41,100 nucleotides of DNA from contig CAZTII010000010.1 of the NCBI GenBank assembly GCA_964613305.1, positions 1-41,100 of the forward strand, read 5' to 3'. The notes under the pieces were generated by a model. The model saw only the letters and a program-made list of their open reading frames with translations, made no database searches and was not told the origin of the DNA. The stretch comes from CAZTII01 sp964613305. GTDB lineage: Bacteria; Bacillota_I; Bacilli_A; Erysipelotrichales; Erysipelotrichaceae. Made by a program: the position numbers and the translations under genes. Below are positions 22,770 through 30,093 of the stretch, piece after piece (the first letter of the stretch is position 1; every line of letters starts with the position of its first letter).

Positions 22770-23681
22770 ATGGAAATAATTCTAATAAGCCCTCGCGGAT
22801 ATTGTAAAGGTGTTGTAAGAGCCATCAATTTAGCAATGAATACTGCTAAAGACTATCCAAACGAGAAAATTACCATGTTAGGGATGATTGTACACAATCA
22901 ATACGTAATTAAAGCCCTTGAACTTAAAAATATACATTGTATTGATCATAAACATCAATCTCGTTTACAATTACTTGATCATATCGATGAAGGCATTGTT
23001 ATCTTCACTGCCCATGGTGTCAGTGAAGAAGTCATTACTAAAGCTAAAAAAAAAGGATTAAAAGTAGTCGATGCTTCTTGTATCGATGTTTTAAAAACCC
23101 AACAATTGGTTAAAGATAAACTACAAGAAGATTTTGAAGTTCTTTATGTCGGTAAACAATTTCATCCCGAAGCTGAAGCAGTACTAGCGCTTTCTTCAAG
23201 AGTTCATTTAATCACCAAAGAAAGTGACCTCGATGAGTTAGGACACTACGACAACGTCTTTTTAACAAATCAAACGACGATGTCATTACTTGAAATTGCA
23301 TCTCTATTTACTGCATGCCAGAAAAAATATCCACATCTTGTCATCGCCGATGAATTATGCAATGCCACTCGTGTCCGTCAAGAAGCAATCAGTAAAGCAA
23401 AAAAATTAGATTGTTTGTTTGTCGTTGGCGATCCTCATAGTAATAACACCGCTAAACTAAAAGAAATTGCGCTGAATGCAAAAATACAAGATGTATATCT
23501 AATTGAAACTCATCTTGATATTCAAGAAAGTCAACTCATCGGCAAAAATAAAATTGGAGTAACAAGCGGTGCTAGTACCCCAACCTATTTAACAAACAAA
23601 GTCATTGCTTCACTAACTAATTACGCTACTCATCAGACACTATTGTACGATGAGATTGATTTAGAAAATTTACTGGGATAG
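22770..23681 (+). CDS. ispH: 4-hydroxy-3-methylbut-2-enyl diphosphate reductase (IspH)
   Basis: A 303-residue LytB/IspH enzyme, the last step of the MEP pathway (HMBPP to IPP and DMAPP), with a [4Fe-4S] cluster. Conserved cysteines occur in SPRGYCKGV (Cys12), VDASCIDV and ADELCNATRVRQ. The substrate-binding segments IVHNQYV, FTAHGVS, NQTTMS and TSGASTP are present. ATG 22770 is chosen over 22761 because AAAGGA then has normal spacing and the protein starts MEIILISPRG, like its homologues. Its 3' end overlaps the convergent pseudouridine synthase gene by 12 bases. Confidence 0.95.
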   Translation: MEIILISPRGYCKGVVRAINLAMNTAKDYPNEKITMLGMIVHNQYVIKALELKNIHCIDHKHQSRLQLLDHIDEGIVIFTAHGVSEEVITKAKKKGLKVVDASCIDVLKTQQLVKDKLQEDFEVLYVGKQFHPEAEAVLALSSRVHLITKESDLDELGHYDNVFLTNQTTMSLLEIASLFTACQKKYPHLVIADELCNATRVRQEAISKAKKLDCLFVVGDPHSNNTAKLKEIALNAKIQDVYLIETHLDIQESQLIGKNKIGVTSGASTPTYLTNKVIASLTNYATHQTLLYDEIDLENLLG

Positions 23682-24359
23682 TTGTTCTATTTCTTCTAGC
23701 GTTAAATAGCGCCACTGACCACACTGTAATTGATTATCTAAGGTTAATGAGCCAATCGTTAACCTTTTTAAATACGTCACTTCACTACCACATGCAAGCA
23801 TCATTCTTTTTACTTGATGATATTTTCCTTCCATAATTGATAAATGCAAACGAGTTTCATCGATGATTTCAACGATAGCTGGCTTACAAACCTCATCACC
23901 AATTGTAATACCATTTTCTAAAGAAATAATATTATCTTTTGTTAATGGAACTGAAATTTCAACATAATATGTCTTATAACATTTTCTATTCGGAGAAAGT
24001 AGTCGATGAGCTAATTTACCATCATTACTAATAAAACACAATCCTTCCGTATCAATATCTAATCGACCAACCGGAAACAACCCTTTTGTTTTATCACTAA
24101 TGCAATCTAATACTGTTTGATGACGCTCATCTTCAGTAGCACTAATGACACCTTGTGGTTTATTTAACATAATATAAACAAATTCTTCGTAAATAAATTG
24201 TGACTCATCAACACTAATTGTATCACCAACACTTACTTTAAAATCATCTTTAGTAATGATGTTATCATTCACCATCACTAGCTTATCTTTAATAATTTTT
24301 TTAACTTCTTTTCGTGTACCAAATCCTTTTTCTGAAAGAACCTTATCTAATCGACTCAT
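23670..24359 (-). CDS. rsuA: Pseudouridine synthase, RsuA family
   Basis: A 229-residue rRNA small-subunit pseudouridine synthase. The N-terminal S4 RNA-binding domain (MSRLDKVLSEKGFGTRKEVK) is followed by the catalytic domain with GRLDIDTEGL, where the first Asp is the nucleophile, and by LNKPQGV and GKYHQVKRM. The short form and motifs fit RsuA (16S pseudouridine 516); RluB is less likely by length. ATG 24359 has GAGAGG 6 bases upstream; ATG 24362 would overlap the previous TGA as ATGATGA. Encoded with the flippase gene upstream, an arrangement also seen in Bacillus (ytgP region, from memory). Confidence 0.9.
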   Translation of the reverse strand: MSRLDKVLSEKGFGTRKEVKKIIKDKLVMVNDNIITKDDFKVSVGDTISVDESQFIYEEFVYIMLNKPQGVISATEDERHQTVLDCISDKTKGLFPVGRLDIDTEGLCFISNDGKLAHRLLSPNRKCYKTYYVEISVPLTKDNIISLENGITIGDEVCKPAIVEIIDETRLHLSIMEGKYHQVKRMMLACGSEVTYLKRLTIGSLTLDNQLQCGQWRYLTLEEIEQLSQ

Positions 24360-25978
24360 CATTTACCTCTCATCAACAAGTTTTTAACGCTTTTGCCAAA
24401 GATTGCTTGTGGCAGTTGTAACCATGAGGACACCGAAACGTAAATAAGTAGTCCAGCACTACCATATACAAGAAGTTGAAATAGACTGATAAGTTTATGA
24501 CTTACATCAAACGGAAATAGTAATTGAAGAAGATAAAATAAACCATTCATCGCAACTATAGAGACAACCATTCGAAAGAAACGATTCCATGTTTTTTCAT
24601 AAGACACATTAAACTTATCTTTAATTAAACGTAAATTACAGTATATTACAACAACCGACGTCACTACACTTGAAGTAATTGCACCACTATAACCAAACAA
24701 ATGAATCATTGGGAAAAAAGTTGCGATTTTAACGATAAAACCTAACAATAAATACAATAAGCTTTGTTGACGAAAACGAAGTGCCATCATCATGGAACTA
24801 CATATCGGTGATAATGTTCCAGTAAGAGCTAATAAACTACTCCAACGCAAAGCATCTGCACCATACGCTAAATGACGATTGCCATACATCACATAATAAA
24901 TAGGTTCTGCTAAAGCAAAAAGACAGAAACATAAAGGCATCGCAATATACAATACAGTATCAAGAGCATCATTCACATTTTTTTGCAGTTCAGACCAATT
25001 TTTATTTTCTAAAGAAATGGTTAAATATGGAACTATTCCGGTAGAAAAACCAATAGCTAATACTTGAGGGATGGATGTTAATTTATTGCATTGTACTTGA
25101 ATGATTGCTAAAAGGACTTTCGCATCTTCATAACTTGTCGCTGTTTTAGCCATCGCATTCATAAAGTAATTGTTGTTGACAATGTTCATACTATTTCCTA
25201 AAATAGCAGCGATAAAATAAGGAACTCCATACGCTACCATCTCAATAATAATTTCTTTCGCATTCATTGAGCTATCATCTTGTAAGCGTGCAGCACGATT
25301 AATAACACCAATATTCTTTTTATCAAAGTTTATATAATAAATGATTGCTATAATTGCCGCAATACTCGTTGATACAACAGCCATATAGATAGCATAAATA
25401 CTATCCATCTTAAAAATATATACACAGATGGCACCTAGTCCAAGTAAAAAAAGAACACGCGTTAACTGTTCTAACACTTGGGAAAAAGCATACGCTTTTA
25501 ACTCTTTTAAACCTTGATAAAAAGCACGATACGAACTTAAAAAAGGTACAAAAACAATTGCCACCGATAAAATTAAAAAAGTGTTTTTCATCGTTTGAAT
25601 ATCACTAGCAGTTGCCTCTTTTCCTAAAACCGAAACCGATAAAGGAGACGATAGTAAAACAAAGAAAATAGCCATCACAAACCCACTTAATAACATTAAA
25701 GCCATTGCACATTTACGAATTAATAGAACGGTTTTATAGTCACCTTTATTTGCATATTTCGCCACCATAGCCGCAATCGCAAAAGGAATACCTGCCGTAC
25801 TTAATTGTAAAAGAACGTCATAATACGTATATGCTTGGCTATAAAAAAACATATTCTTTTCACCACCAGCCATAGCGGTAAATGGCACCATATATAAAAG
25901 TCCTAATGCCTTAGAAACAAAAATACCGGCAGAGCTCGTAAGAGCTCCAGAAATAAACGATTTTTTTGCTTTACTCAT
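24359..25978 (-). CDS. Lipid II flippase, MurJ/YtgP-like (MOP superfamily)
   Basis: A 539-residue polysaccharide-transport family membrane protein with about 14 hydrophobic helices. It begins KKSFISGALTSSAGIFVSKALGLLYMVPF, the start typical of the YtgP/SpoVB group. SFYRAFYQG-like SSYRAFYQGLKEL and the LEQLTRVLF segment are also characteristic. YtgP is the MurJ-type lipid II flippase of Bacillus, so a role in moving cell-wall precursor across the membrane is likely; a capsule flippase or SpoVB-like role is the alternative. AGGAGG precedes the start. It follows the lipoprotein gene by 9 bases and overlaps rsuA. Confidence 0.85.
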   Translation of the reverse strand: MSKAKKSFISGALTSSAGIFVSKALGLLYMVPFTAMAGGEKNMFFYSQAYTYYDVLLQLSTAGIPFAIAAMVAKYANKGDYKTVLLIRKCAMALMLLSGFVMAIFFVLLSSPLSVSVLGKEATASDIQTMKNTFLILSVAIVFVPFLSSYRAFYQGLKELKAYAFSQVLEQLTRVLFLLGLGAICVYIFKMDSIYAIYMAVVSTSIAAIIAIIYYINFDKKNIGVINRAARLQDDSSMNAKEIIIEMVAYGVPYFIAAILGNSMNIVNNNYFMNAMAKTATSYEDAKVLLAIIQVQCNKLTSIPQVLAIGFSTGIVPYLTISLENKNWSELQKNVNDALDTVLYIAMPLCFCLFALAEPIYYVMYGNRHLAYGADALRWSSLLALTGTLSPICSSMMMALRFRQQSLLYLLLGFIVKIATFFPMIHLFGYSGAITSSVVTSVVVIYCNLRLIKDKFNVSYEKTWNRFFRMVVSIVAMNGLFYLLQLLFPFDVSHKLISLFQLLVYGSAGLLIYVSVSSWLQLPQAIFGKSVKNLLMRGK

Positions 25979-25987
25979 ACTAACCTC

Positions 25988-26485
25988 CTATTTCAATGAC
26001 GATAAATCAATCTGAATAAACTCATACATAGTCGTTGAAGAACCAAGAACTTCTTTCCACGAAACTAATAGTTTTAATGACGTTTCATCTAAACTACATT
26101 CACCACTTAAAATAGAACCTTTAATATATCCTTTAGAACGATTAATTTGCGATGGAACCATCGATTGTATTTTATCACTAAAAATACCGCTATTAGGATA
26201 CATTTTCTTTTGATCATTGCTATTATCAATGACTAACATAGCAACATCAAACATATTAATCTTTGGTTCATCAACAATAACATAATATATATAATGATCG
26301 TCCATCTTTTCTATCTGAACTTCATAACTAAAAAGTGCTGTCTCCGTTTTAAATTGTTCATGTTTTTCTAACATTTCATACAATGAATTGTATCGTAATT
26401 GTTGATCATCGACAGATTCTTTTTTTTGACATCCGCCTAAATACAATAGGAACAATACAATAACTAACCCTATTTTCTTAAACAT
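25988..26485 (-). CDS. Predicted lipoprotein of unknown function
   Basis: A 165-residue protein with a lipoprotein signal: MFKKIGLVIVLFLLYLGGC, where LGGC is a lipobox, with Cys19 as the lipidated residue. The mature part is hydrophilic with alternating strands (FSYEVQIEKMDDHYIYYVIVDEP) and a later GSILSGECSLDE. I do not recognise the family. It is first in an operon with the MurJ-like flippase and rsuA, so an envelope role is possible. GAGAGG lies 6 bases before ATG. A 13-bp palindrome lies just upstream, near its probable promoter. Confidence 0.75.
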   Translation of the reverse strand: MFKKIGLVIVLFLLYLGGCQKKESVDDQQLRYNSLYEMLEKHEQFKTETALFSYEVQIEKMDDHYIYYVIVDEPKINMFDVAMLVIDNSNDQKKMYPNSGIFSDKIQSMVPSQINRSKGYIKGSILSGECSLDETSLKLLVSWKEVLGSSTTMYEFIQIDLSSLK

Positions 26486-26509
26486 GTTCTACCTCTCCAT
26501 TCGTTCACT

Positions 26510-26540
26510 ATAAAAATTTGATGATTGATCAAATTTTTAT
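26510..26540. repeat. Perfect 13-bp inverted repeat before the lipoprotein gene
   Basis: ATAAAAATTTGAT and ATCAAATTTTTAT are separated by five bases (GATTG). On the minus strand it is followed at once by AGTG, giving a TATAGT -10 at its edge. It is either an operator for the lipoprotein operon or a second AT-rich terminator after tyrS. Confidence 0.7.
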
Positions 26541-26556
26541 GAACTATTGTTAAACT

Positions 26557-26580
26557 AAAAAAAGCACATTCGCTTTTTTT
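26557..26580 (-). terminator. Terminator of tyrS
   Basis: Stem AAAAAAAGC/GCTTTTTTT with a six-base loop, directly after the tyrS stop on the minus strand, ending in a T run. Confidence 0.82.
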
Positions 26581-26583
26581 AAT

Positions 26584-27828
26584 CTAAAACTCACACTTAA
26601 AATAATTCTTCTTCCCTTTTTTGATGATCGTTAAACTTCCGTCAAGACTATCCACTTTAGTCAACAGTAAAGAAGAATCAACTATTTTTTCACCATTTAC
26701 CGCAATAGAACCATTTGCGATAAGCTCTCTAGCTTCACGTTTACTAGAAGCAATCTTACCTGCTACTAAGACATCAATAATATTATCACCATCACTAATT
26801 ACAAAAGATGGTACATCATGCAATCCTTGACGAATTTCATCAGCGCTTAACTCTTTTAAATTGCCTTTAAACAATGTTTCCGTAATGCGAAGTGCACTTT
26901 CTAAACCATTTTTTCCATGAACAATTTCACACAACTCATTTGCTAATGCTTTTTGTGCTAAACGAAGATGAGGTTGTTCTGCTACCGATTTTTCTAATTC
27001 ATTAATTTCATCAACTGATTTAAAGGATAAACGTTTTAATAATGAAACAATATCATTATCACCAATATTAATCCAAAATTGATAGAATTCATATGGACTA
27101 GTCTTTTTAGGATCTAACCAAACATTTCCACCTTCACTCTTACCAAATTTAGAACCATCACTCTTGGTAATAAGTGGTGAAGTGATACCAAATACTTTAT
27201 CTGTTCCATCACCCATTTTACGAATCAAATCAACACCAGAAACTAAATTTCCCCATTGATCAGAACCACCAATTTGAAGTTCACATTGATAATTTTTATA
27301 TAAATGCAACCAATCCATCGCTTGTAATATCGTATAAGTAAATTCAGTATAGGAAATACCAGTAGCAAGACGTGAAGCAATCGTGTCCTTGTTGATCATG
27401 TAGTTAACATTAAAATGTTTACCATAAATGCGTAAAAAATCTAAAATATTAATAGAACCTAACCAATCATAGTTATTTAACAATAGTGCTTTTCCTTCAC
27501 TAAAATCCAAAAACGCTGAAAGTTGATTTTTAACACAATCCACATTGTGAGCAATTTCATCCACAGTTAATAATTTTCGTTCTGTTGTTGGACGAGGATC
27601 TCCTATCATACCAGTAGCTCCACCGCATAAAGCGATAGGACGATGTCCTGCAAGTTGATAGCGACGAAGTAAAATAATTTGTTGTAAATGACCAACATGC
27701 AACGAATCAGCAGTAGGATCAAATCCACAATACGCACTTACTGGTGATTTTAACTTTTCTCGTAATCCTTCAATATCAGTACAATCTTTTACTAATCCAC
27801 GCCAAGATAATTCATCTAAAAAATCCAT
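26584..27828 (-). CDS. tyrS: Tyrosyl-tRNA synthetase
   Basis: A 414-residue class I aminoacyl-tRNA synthetase. Tyr/ATP pocket motifs are YCGFDPTADSLHVGHL (HIGH box, about 44-48), a GDPRP loop, QIGGSDQWGN and the KMSKS variant KFGKSEG. A C-terminal S4 domain (SSKREARELIANGSIAVNG) binds tRNA. The start at 27828 has AGGAGG just upstream; an open frame to 27855 is not supported. It follows ccpA with its own promoter and a leader containing a terminator-like hairpin (27842-27866). Confidence 0.96.
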   Translation of the reverse strand: MDFLDELSWRGLVKDCTDIEGLREKLKSPVSAYCGFDPTADSLHVGHLQQIILLRRYQLAGHRPIALCGGATGMIGDPRPTTERKLLTVDEIAHNVDCVKNQLSAFLDFSEGKALLLNNYDWLGSINILDFLRIYGKHFNVNYMINKDTIASRLATGISYTEFTYTILQAMDWLHLYKNYQCELQIGGSDQWGNLVSGVDLIRKMGDGTDKVFGITSPLITKSDGSKFGKSEGGNVWLDPKKTSPYEFYQFWINIGDNDIVSLLKRLSFKSVDEINELEKSVAEQPHLRLAQKALANELCEIVHGKNGLESALRITETLFKGNLKELSADEIRQGLHDVPSFVISDGDNIIDVLVAGKIASSKREARELIANGSIAVNGEKIVDSSLLLTKVDSLDGSLTIIKKGKKNYFKCEF

Positions 27829-27841
27829 ATTTCCTCCTATT

Positions 27842-27866
27842 AAAAAGTCATCCATAAGGACGACTT
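27842..27866 (-). terminator. Leader hairpin before tyrS, possible attenuator
   Basis: On the minus strand a 9-bp stem AAGTCGTCC/GGATGACTT (one G-U pair) with loop TTAT and a TTTTT tail stands between the tyrS promoter and its ribosome site. It looks like an intrinsic terminator in the untranslated leader. No T-box sequence was found. Confidence 0.6.
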
Positions 27867-27921
27867 ATAAGCAACTAGTACGATAACAGCCTAGCTACAT
27901 AAAGTGCCACTTAGCTGTTAC

Positions 27922-27950
27922 ATTGTACCAAATATTCACTACTTTGTCGA
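27922..27950 (-). promoter_or_regulatory. Promoter of tyrS
   Basis: Minus-strand TCGACA (27945-27950), 17-base spacer, TACAAT (27922-27927) with TGG before it (extended -10). The -35 lies within the last codons of ccpA. The expected start is near 27915, giving a leader of about 87 bases. Confidence 0.65.
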
Positions 27951-28928
27951 TTGTCTAGGAGTAAATAAGTAACTTAATTCAATTTCCTTATCTTCTACCT
28001 CAACTCCACTCAACATTTTAGTCATTACACGCATCGAAACCATCCCTAAATCATATGCTGGAATAGAGAAACTAGAAATTTGTGGTCTAAATACGGTATT
28101 ATACTTCGTATCAATAATACATAATACTTCAATATCATTAGGAACTGAATAACCATTCTCAACTGCGGCATTACAGATTGCCATTGCTTGAGAATCACGA
28201 TTAGCAATAATTAAATCGTGACGATGGTCTTTCAAATATTGTTGCATAAACTTATATGATGTACGATGCTCCTCTGGAATACGTAAATAATTATCAAAAG
28301 GAAGTCCAACTTCATTTAATGCACGTGTAATTCCTTTCACCATTTGCATCATTGAATAACTGTTCTTACGATCTTCTAGCAATGCAATGTTTGTTTTACC
28401 TTGTGCAATTGCCTGTTTCGTATAATCATACACTAATTTTTCAATATCAACATATACCGAACAAACGTGTTCAGCAGATACTTGATTACCGATTAATACA
28501 ATAGGAATATGATATTTTCCTAATGTTTCCATATCATGAGCTAGCAGTTTATCGTTATAAATAACAACTCCGTCCACATTTGATTTAATAATCTTTTCAA
28601 CCATCTCTTTAATATCAGTAATACCTTCCATGGTTGTATGTAAGATGATGTTGTAATTGTACATACTCGCAACCGCAATCACACCATTGATAATTTGACC
28701 AGTAAACACATAACTTGCTTCAGGAATTACAAGAGCAATCGTTGTCGTTTTACTTAACGCCAACCCTTGAGCAATTGCATTTGGTTTATAGCCTAGTTTT
28801 TCTATTGAAGCTTCTACTTTTTCTTTAGTAGGACCTTTTACGACATCGCTTCCATTAATAACGCGGGAAACTGTCGCAAGAGAAACACCAGCATCCTTTG
28901 CTACATCATAAATGGTAACACGCTTCAT
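27939..28928 (-). CDS. ccpA: LacI-family regulator, catabolite control protein A
   Basis: 329 residues. The LacI helix-turn-helix TIYDVAKDAGVSLATVSRVINGSDVV is followed by the hinge KLGYKPNAIAQGLA and a periplasmic-binding-protein-like effector domain (TTTIALVIPEASYVFTG onwards, ending PRQSTK). The length and hinge fit CcpA, the master regulator of carbon catabolite repression that acts with Ser-phosphorylated HPr. The context supports it: YtxG-like, helical-repeat, ccpA, then tyrS, as in the Bacillus ytxG-ytxH-aroA-ccpA region (the aroA gene is missing here). It overlaps the upstream gene's stop by 1 base. A cre-like site lies before the operon. Confidence 0.88.
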   Translation of the reverse strand: MKRVTIYDVAKDAGVSLATVSRVINGSDVVKGPTKEKVEASIEKLGYKPNAIAQGLALSKTTTIALVIPEASYVFTGQIINGVIAVASMYNYNIILHTTMEGITDIKEMVEKIIKSNVDGVVIYNDKLLAHDMETLGKYHIPIVLIGNQVSAEHVCSVYVDIEKLVYDYTKQAIAQGKTNIALLEDRKNSYSMMQMVKGITRALNEVGLPFDNYLRIPEEHRTSYKFMQQYLKDHRHDLIIANRDSQAMAICNAAVENGYSVPNDIEVLCIIDTKYNTVFRPQISSFSIPAYDLGMVSMRVMTKMLSGVEVEDKEIELSYLFTPRQSTK

Positions 28929-29638
28929 TAGTTTTCCTCTTCTTTACTAACAGCACCATCATCAACGATTTCATCATCTACAGCAACGATATCAGCGACA
29001 GCTTCATCAAATAATTCTTCACCTTTTTCTACTTCTTCAGCAGAAGGTCGAAGCCATTCTTTCACCTTGATTGCTGCTTTTTCAGTAATATCAATGGTAA
29101 TGTCTTTTGCCTTTTCAATTTTTTCATTTACTTCTGGCTTAGCCATAAAATCATCTACTTCTTTTTTTAACTTTTCTGTTTCTTCATTTACTTTATCAAG
29201 AACGTTTTTAATTGATTTTGTTTCAATTACTTTTTCATATCCAGAAGTAATTGATTTACCCATTTTCTCGCCTACATCAGTAATTTTCTCTTTGGCTTGT
29301 GCCATTTTTTCATTCAATTCAGGATTTTGAGCAATTTCTTCTACTTTCGCTTTAGTCGATTCAGCCGTTTTAATTGAACTTTCTTTAATCTTTTCAAACG
29401 TTTCTTTTACTTTTTCTTTGTCAACTGCATGACTTAATGAATCCGTAAAAGCTTCAAATTTTTTCAAAAATGGTTTTTTCTCTTCCACTTTCTTTTCTTC
29501 TTGAAATGGAATTGAAAAATTACGATCTACATCTTCACCATTTTCTACTTGAATATCTTCTTTTTCAATCTCAATCTTGTGTTTTAGTGATTCTAATGCT
29601 TCGTCGATTACATCGTTTTTCACTTCATCCGTCATCAT
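28928..29638 (-). CDS. Soluble helical-repeat protein in the YtxH position
   Basis: A 236-residue acidic protein, almost wholly helical and charged, with no signal peptide or membrane segment. Two related segments stand out, NPELNEKMAQAKEKIT (105-120) and KPEVNEKIEKAKDITI (167-182), each within a longer amphipathic helix. The N-terminus (1-60) and the acidic C-terminus (200-236) are probably disordered. It lies where Bacillus has ytxH, a general-stress gene, but YtxH proteins have an N-terminal membrane helix and this one does not. The function is unknown. GAGAGG precedes ATG 29638. Same operon as the YtxG-like gene and ccpA. Confidence 0.72.
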   Translation of the reverse strand: MMTDEVKNDVIDEALESLKHKIEIEKEDIQVENGEDVDRNFSIPFQEEKKVEEKKPFLKKFEAFTDSLSHAVDKEKVKETFEKIKESSIKTAESTKAKVEEIAQNPELNEKMAQAKEKITDVGEKMGKSITSGYEKVIETKSIKNVLDKVNEETEKLKKEVDDFMAKPEVNEKIEKAKDITIDITEKAAIKVKEWLRPSAEEVEKGEELFDEAVADIVAVDDEIVDDGAVSKEEEN

Positions 29639-29650
29639 TATTTTCCTCTC

Positions 29651-29998
29651 TTATCTACTTTTCGTTGAATCAATTTTTTCTTTCACAAAATCCTTTAATA
29701 CTGAAACATTCTCTACAACATACTCACTAGCATTTTGTATCGCTTCAATTGACTTTTCATGTACCTCATCCACTGTTTTACTAAGTTTTACGGCTGAATC
29801 AAGTGGATATTGCACCTTAGTTAAACTCTTATCAACTAAGGATACTGTTTCATCTAAAGAAGAAACAGTGTCTGTTGCTTTCTCAACAAGTCTCGATAAT
29901 TTGTTTAATAAGATACAAAGATAAATAAGTGCTATTACCCCCAAAACTGGTAGTAATTGCAAGGATACATTTTTAGCTGCTATAAGTAATTCATCCAT
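29651..29998 (-). CDS. YtxG-like membrane protein (DUF948 type)
   Basis: About 115 residues with one N-terminal membrane helix (LLPVLGVIALIYLCILL) followed by a coiled-coil-like tail (KLSRLVEKATDTVSSLDETVSLVDKS). This is the pattern of DUF948/YtxG proteins, single-pass membrane proteins with a cytoplasmic coiled coil. ATG 29998 has AAGGAAGG about 8 bases upstream; a GTG at 30007 has none. It is the first gene of the operon with the helical-repeat gene and ccpA, and is driven by a strong promoter at 30019-30046. Confidence 0.75.
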   Translation of the reverse strand: MDELLIAAKNVSLQLLPVLGVIALIYLCILLNKLSRLVEKATDTVSSLDETVSLVDKSLTKVQYPLDSAVKLSKTVDEVHEKSIEAIQNASEYVVENVSVLKDFVKEKIDSTKSR

Positions 29999-30018
29999 AG
30001 TTTTCACCTTCCTTTATT

Positions 30019-30046
30019 ATTATAACAAATATGAAAAAATTTTCAA
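30019..30046 (-). promoter_or_regulatory. Promoter of the YtxG-ccpA operon
   Basis: Minus-strand TTGAAA (30041-30046), 16-base spacer, perfect TATAAT (30019-30024) with a TGT extended -10. Confidence 0.72.
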
Positions 30047-30052
30047 TAAAAA

Positions 30053-30066
30053 TGATAACGCTTAAC
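30053..30066 (-). promoter_or_regulatory. cre-like site upstream of the ccpA operon promoter
   Basis: GTTAAGCGTTATCA matches the CcpA consensus TGWAANCGNTNWCA at all fixed positions except the first two. It lies 7 bases upstream of the -35. It could mediate autoregulation, but the match is imperfect. Confidence 0.4.
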
Positions 30067-30071
30067 AAAAT

Positions 30072-30093
30072 AAAAATAGGACAATGTCCTATT
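30072..30093 (-). terminator. Terminator of murC
   Basis: Stem AATAGGAC/GTCCTATT with loop ATT, followed by TTTATTTT on the minus strand, overlapping the murC stop. Confidence 0.8.

Noticed and set aside
27829..27938. T-box riboswitch before tyrS
   Set aside because: The gap is too short for a T-box leader and the conserved T-box sequence (AGGGTGGTACCGCG type) is absent.
29067..29330. Opposite-strand open frame within the helical-repeat gene
   Set aside because: It is the complement of a Lys/Glu-rich coding region, has no ribosome site and is enclosed in a well-supported gene. The same applies to the other long antisense frames inside hydA, hydB, ispG, nfo and the permeases.
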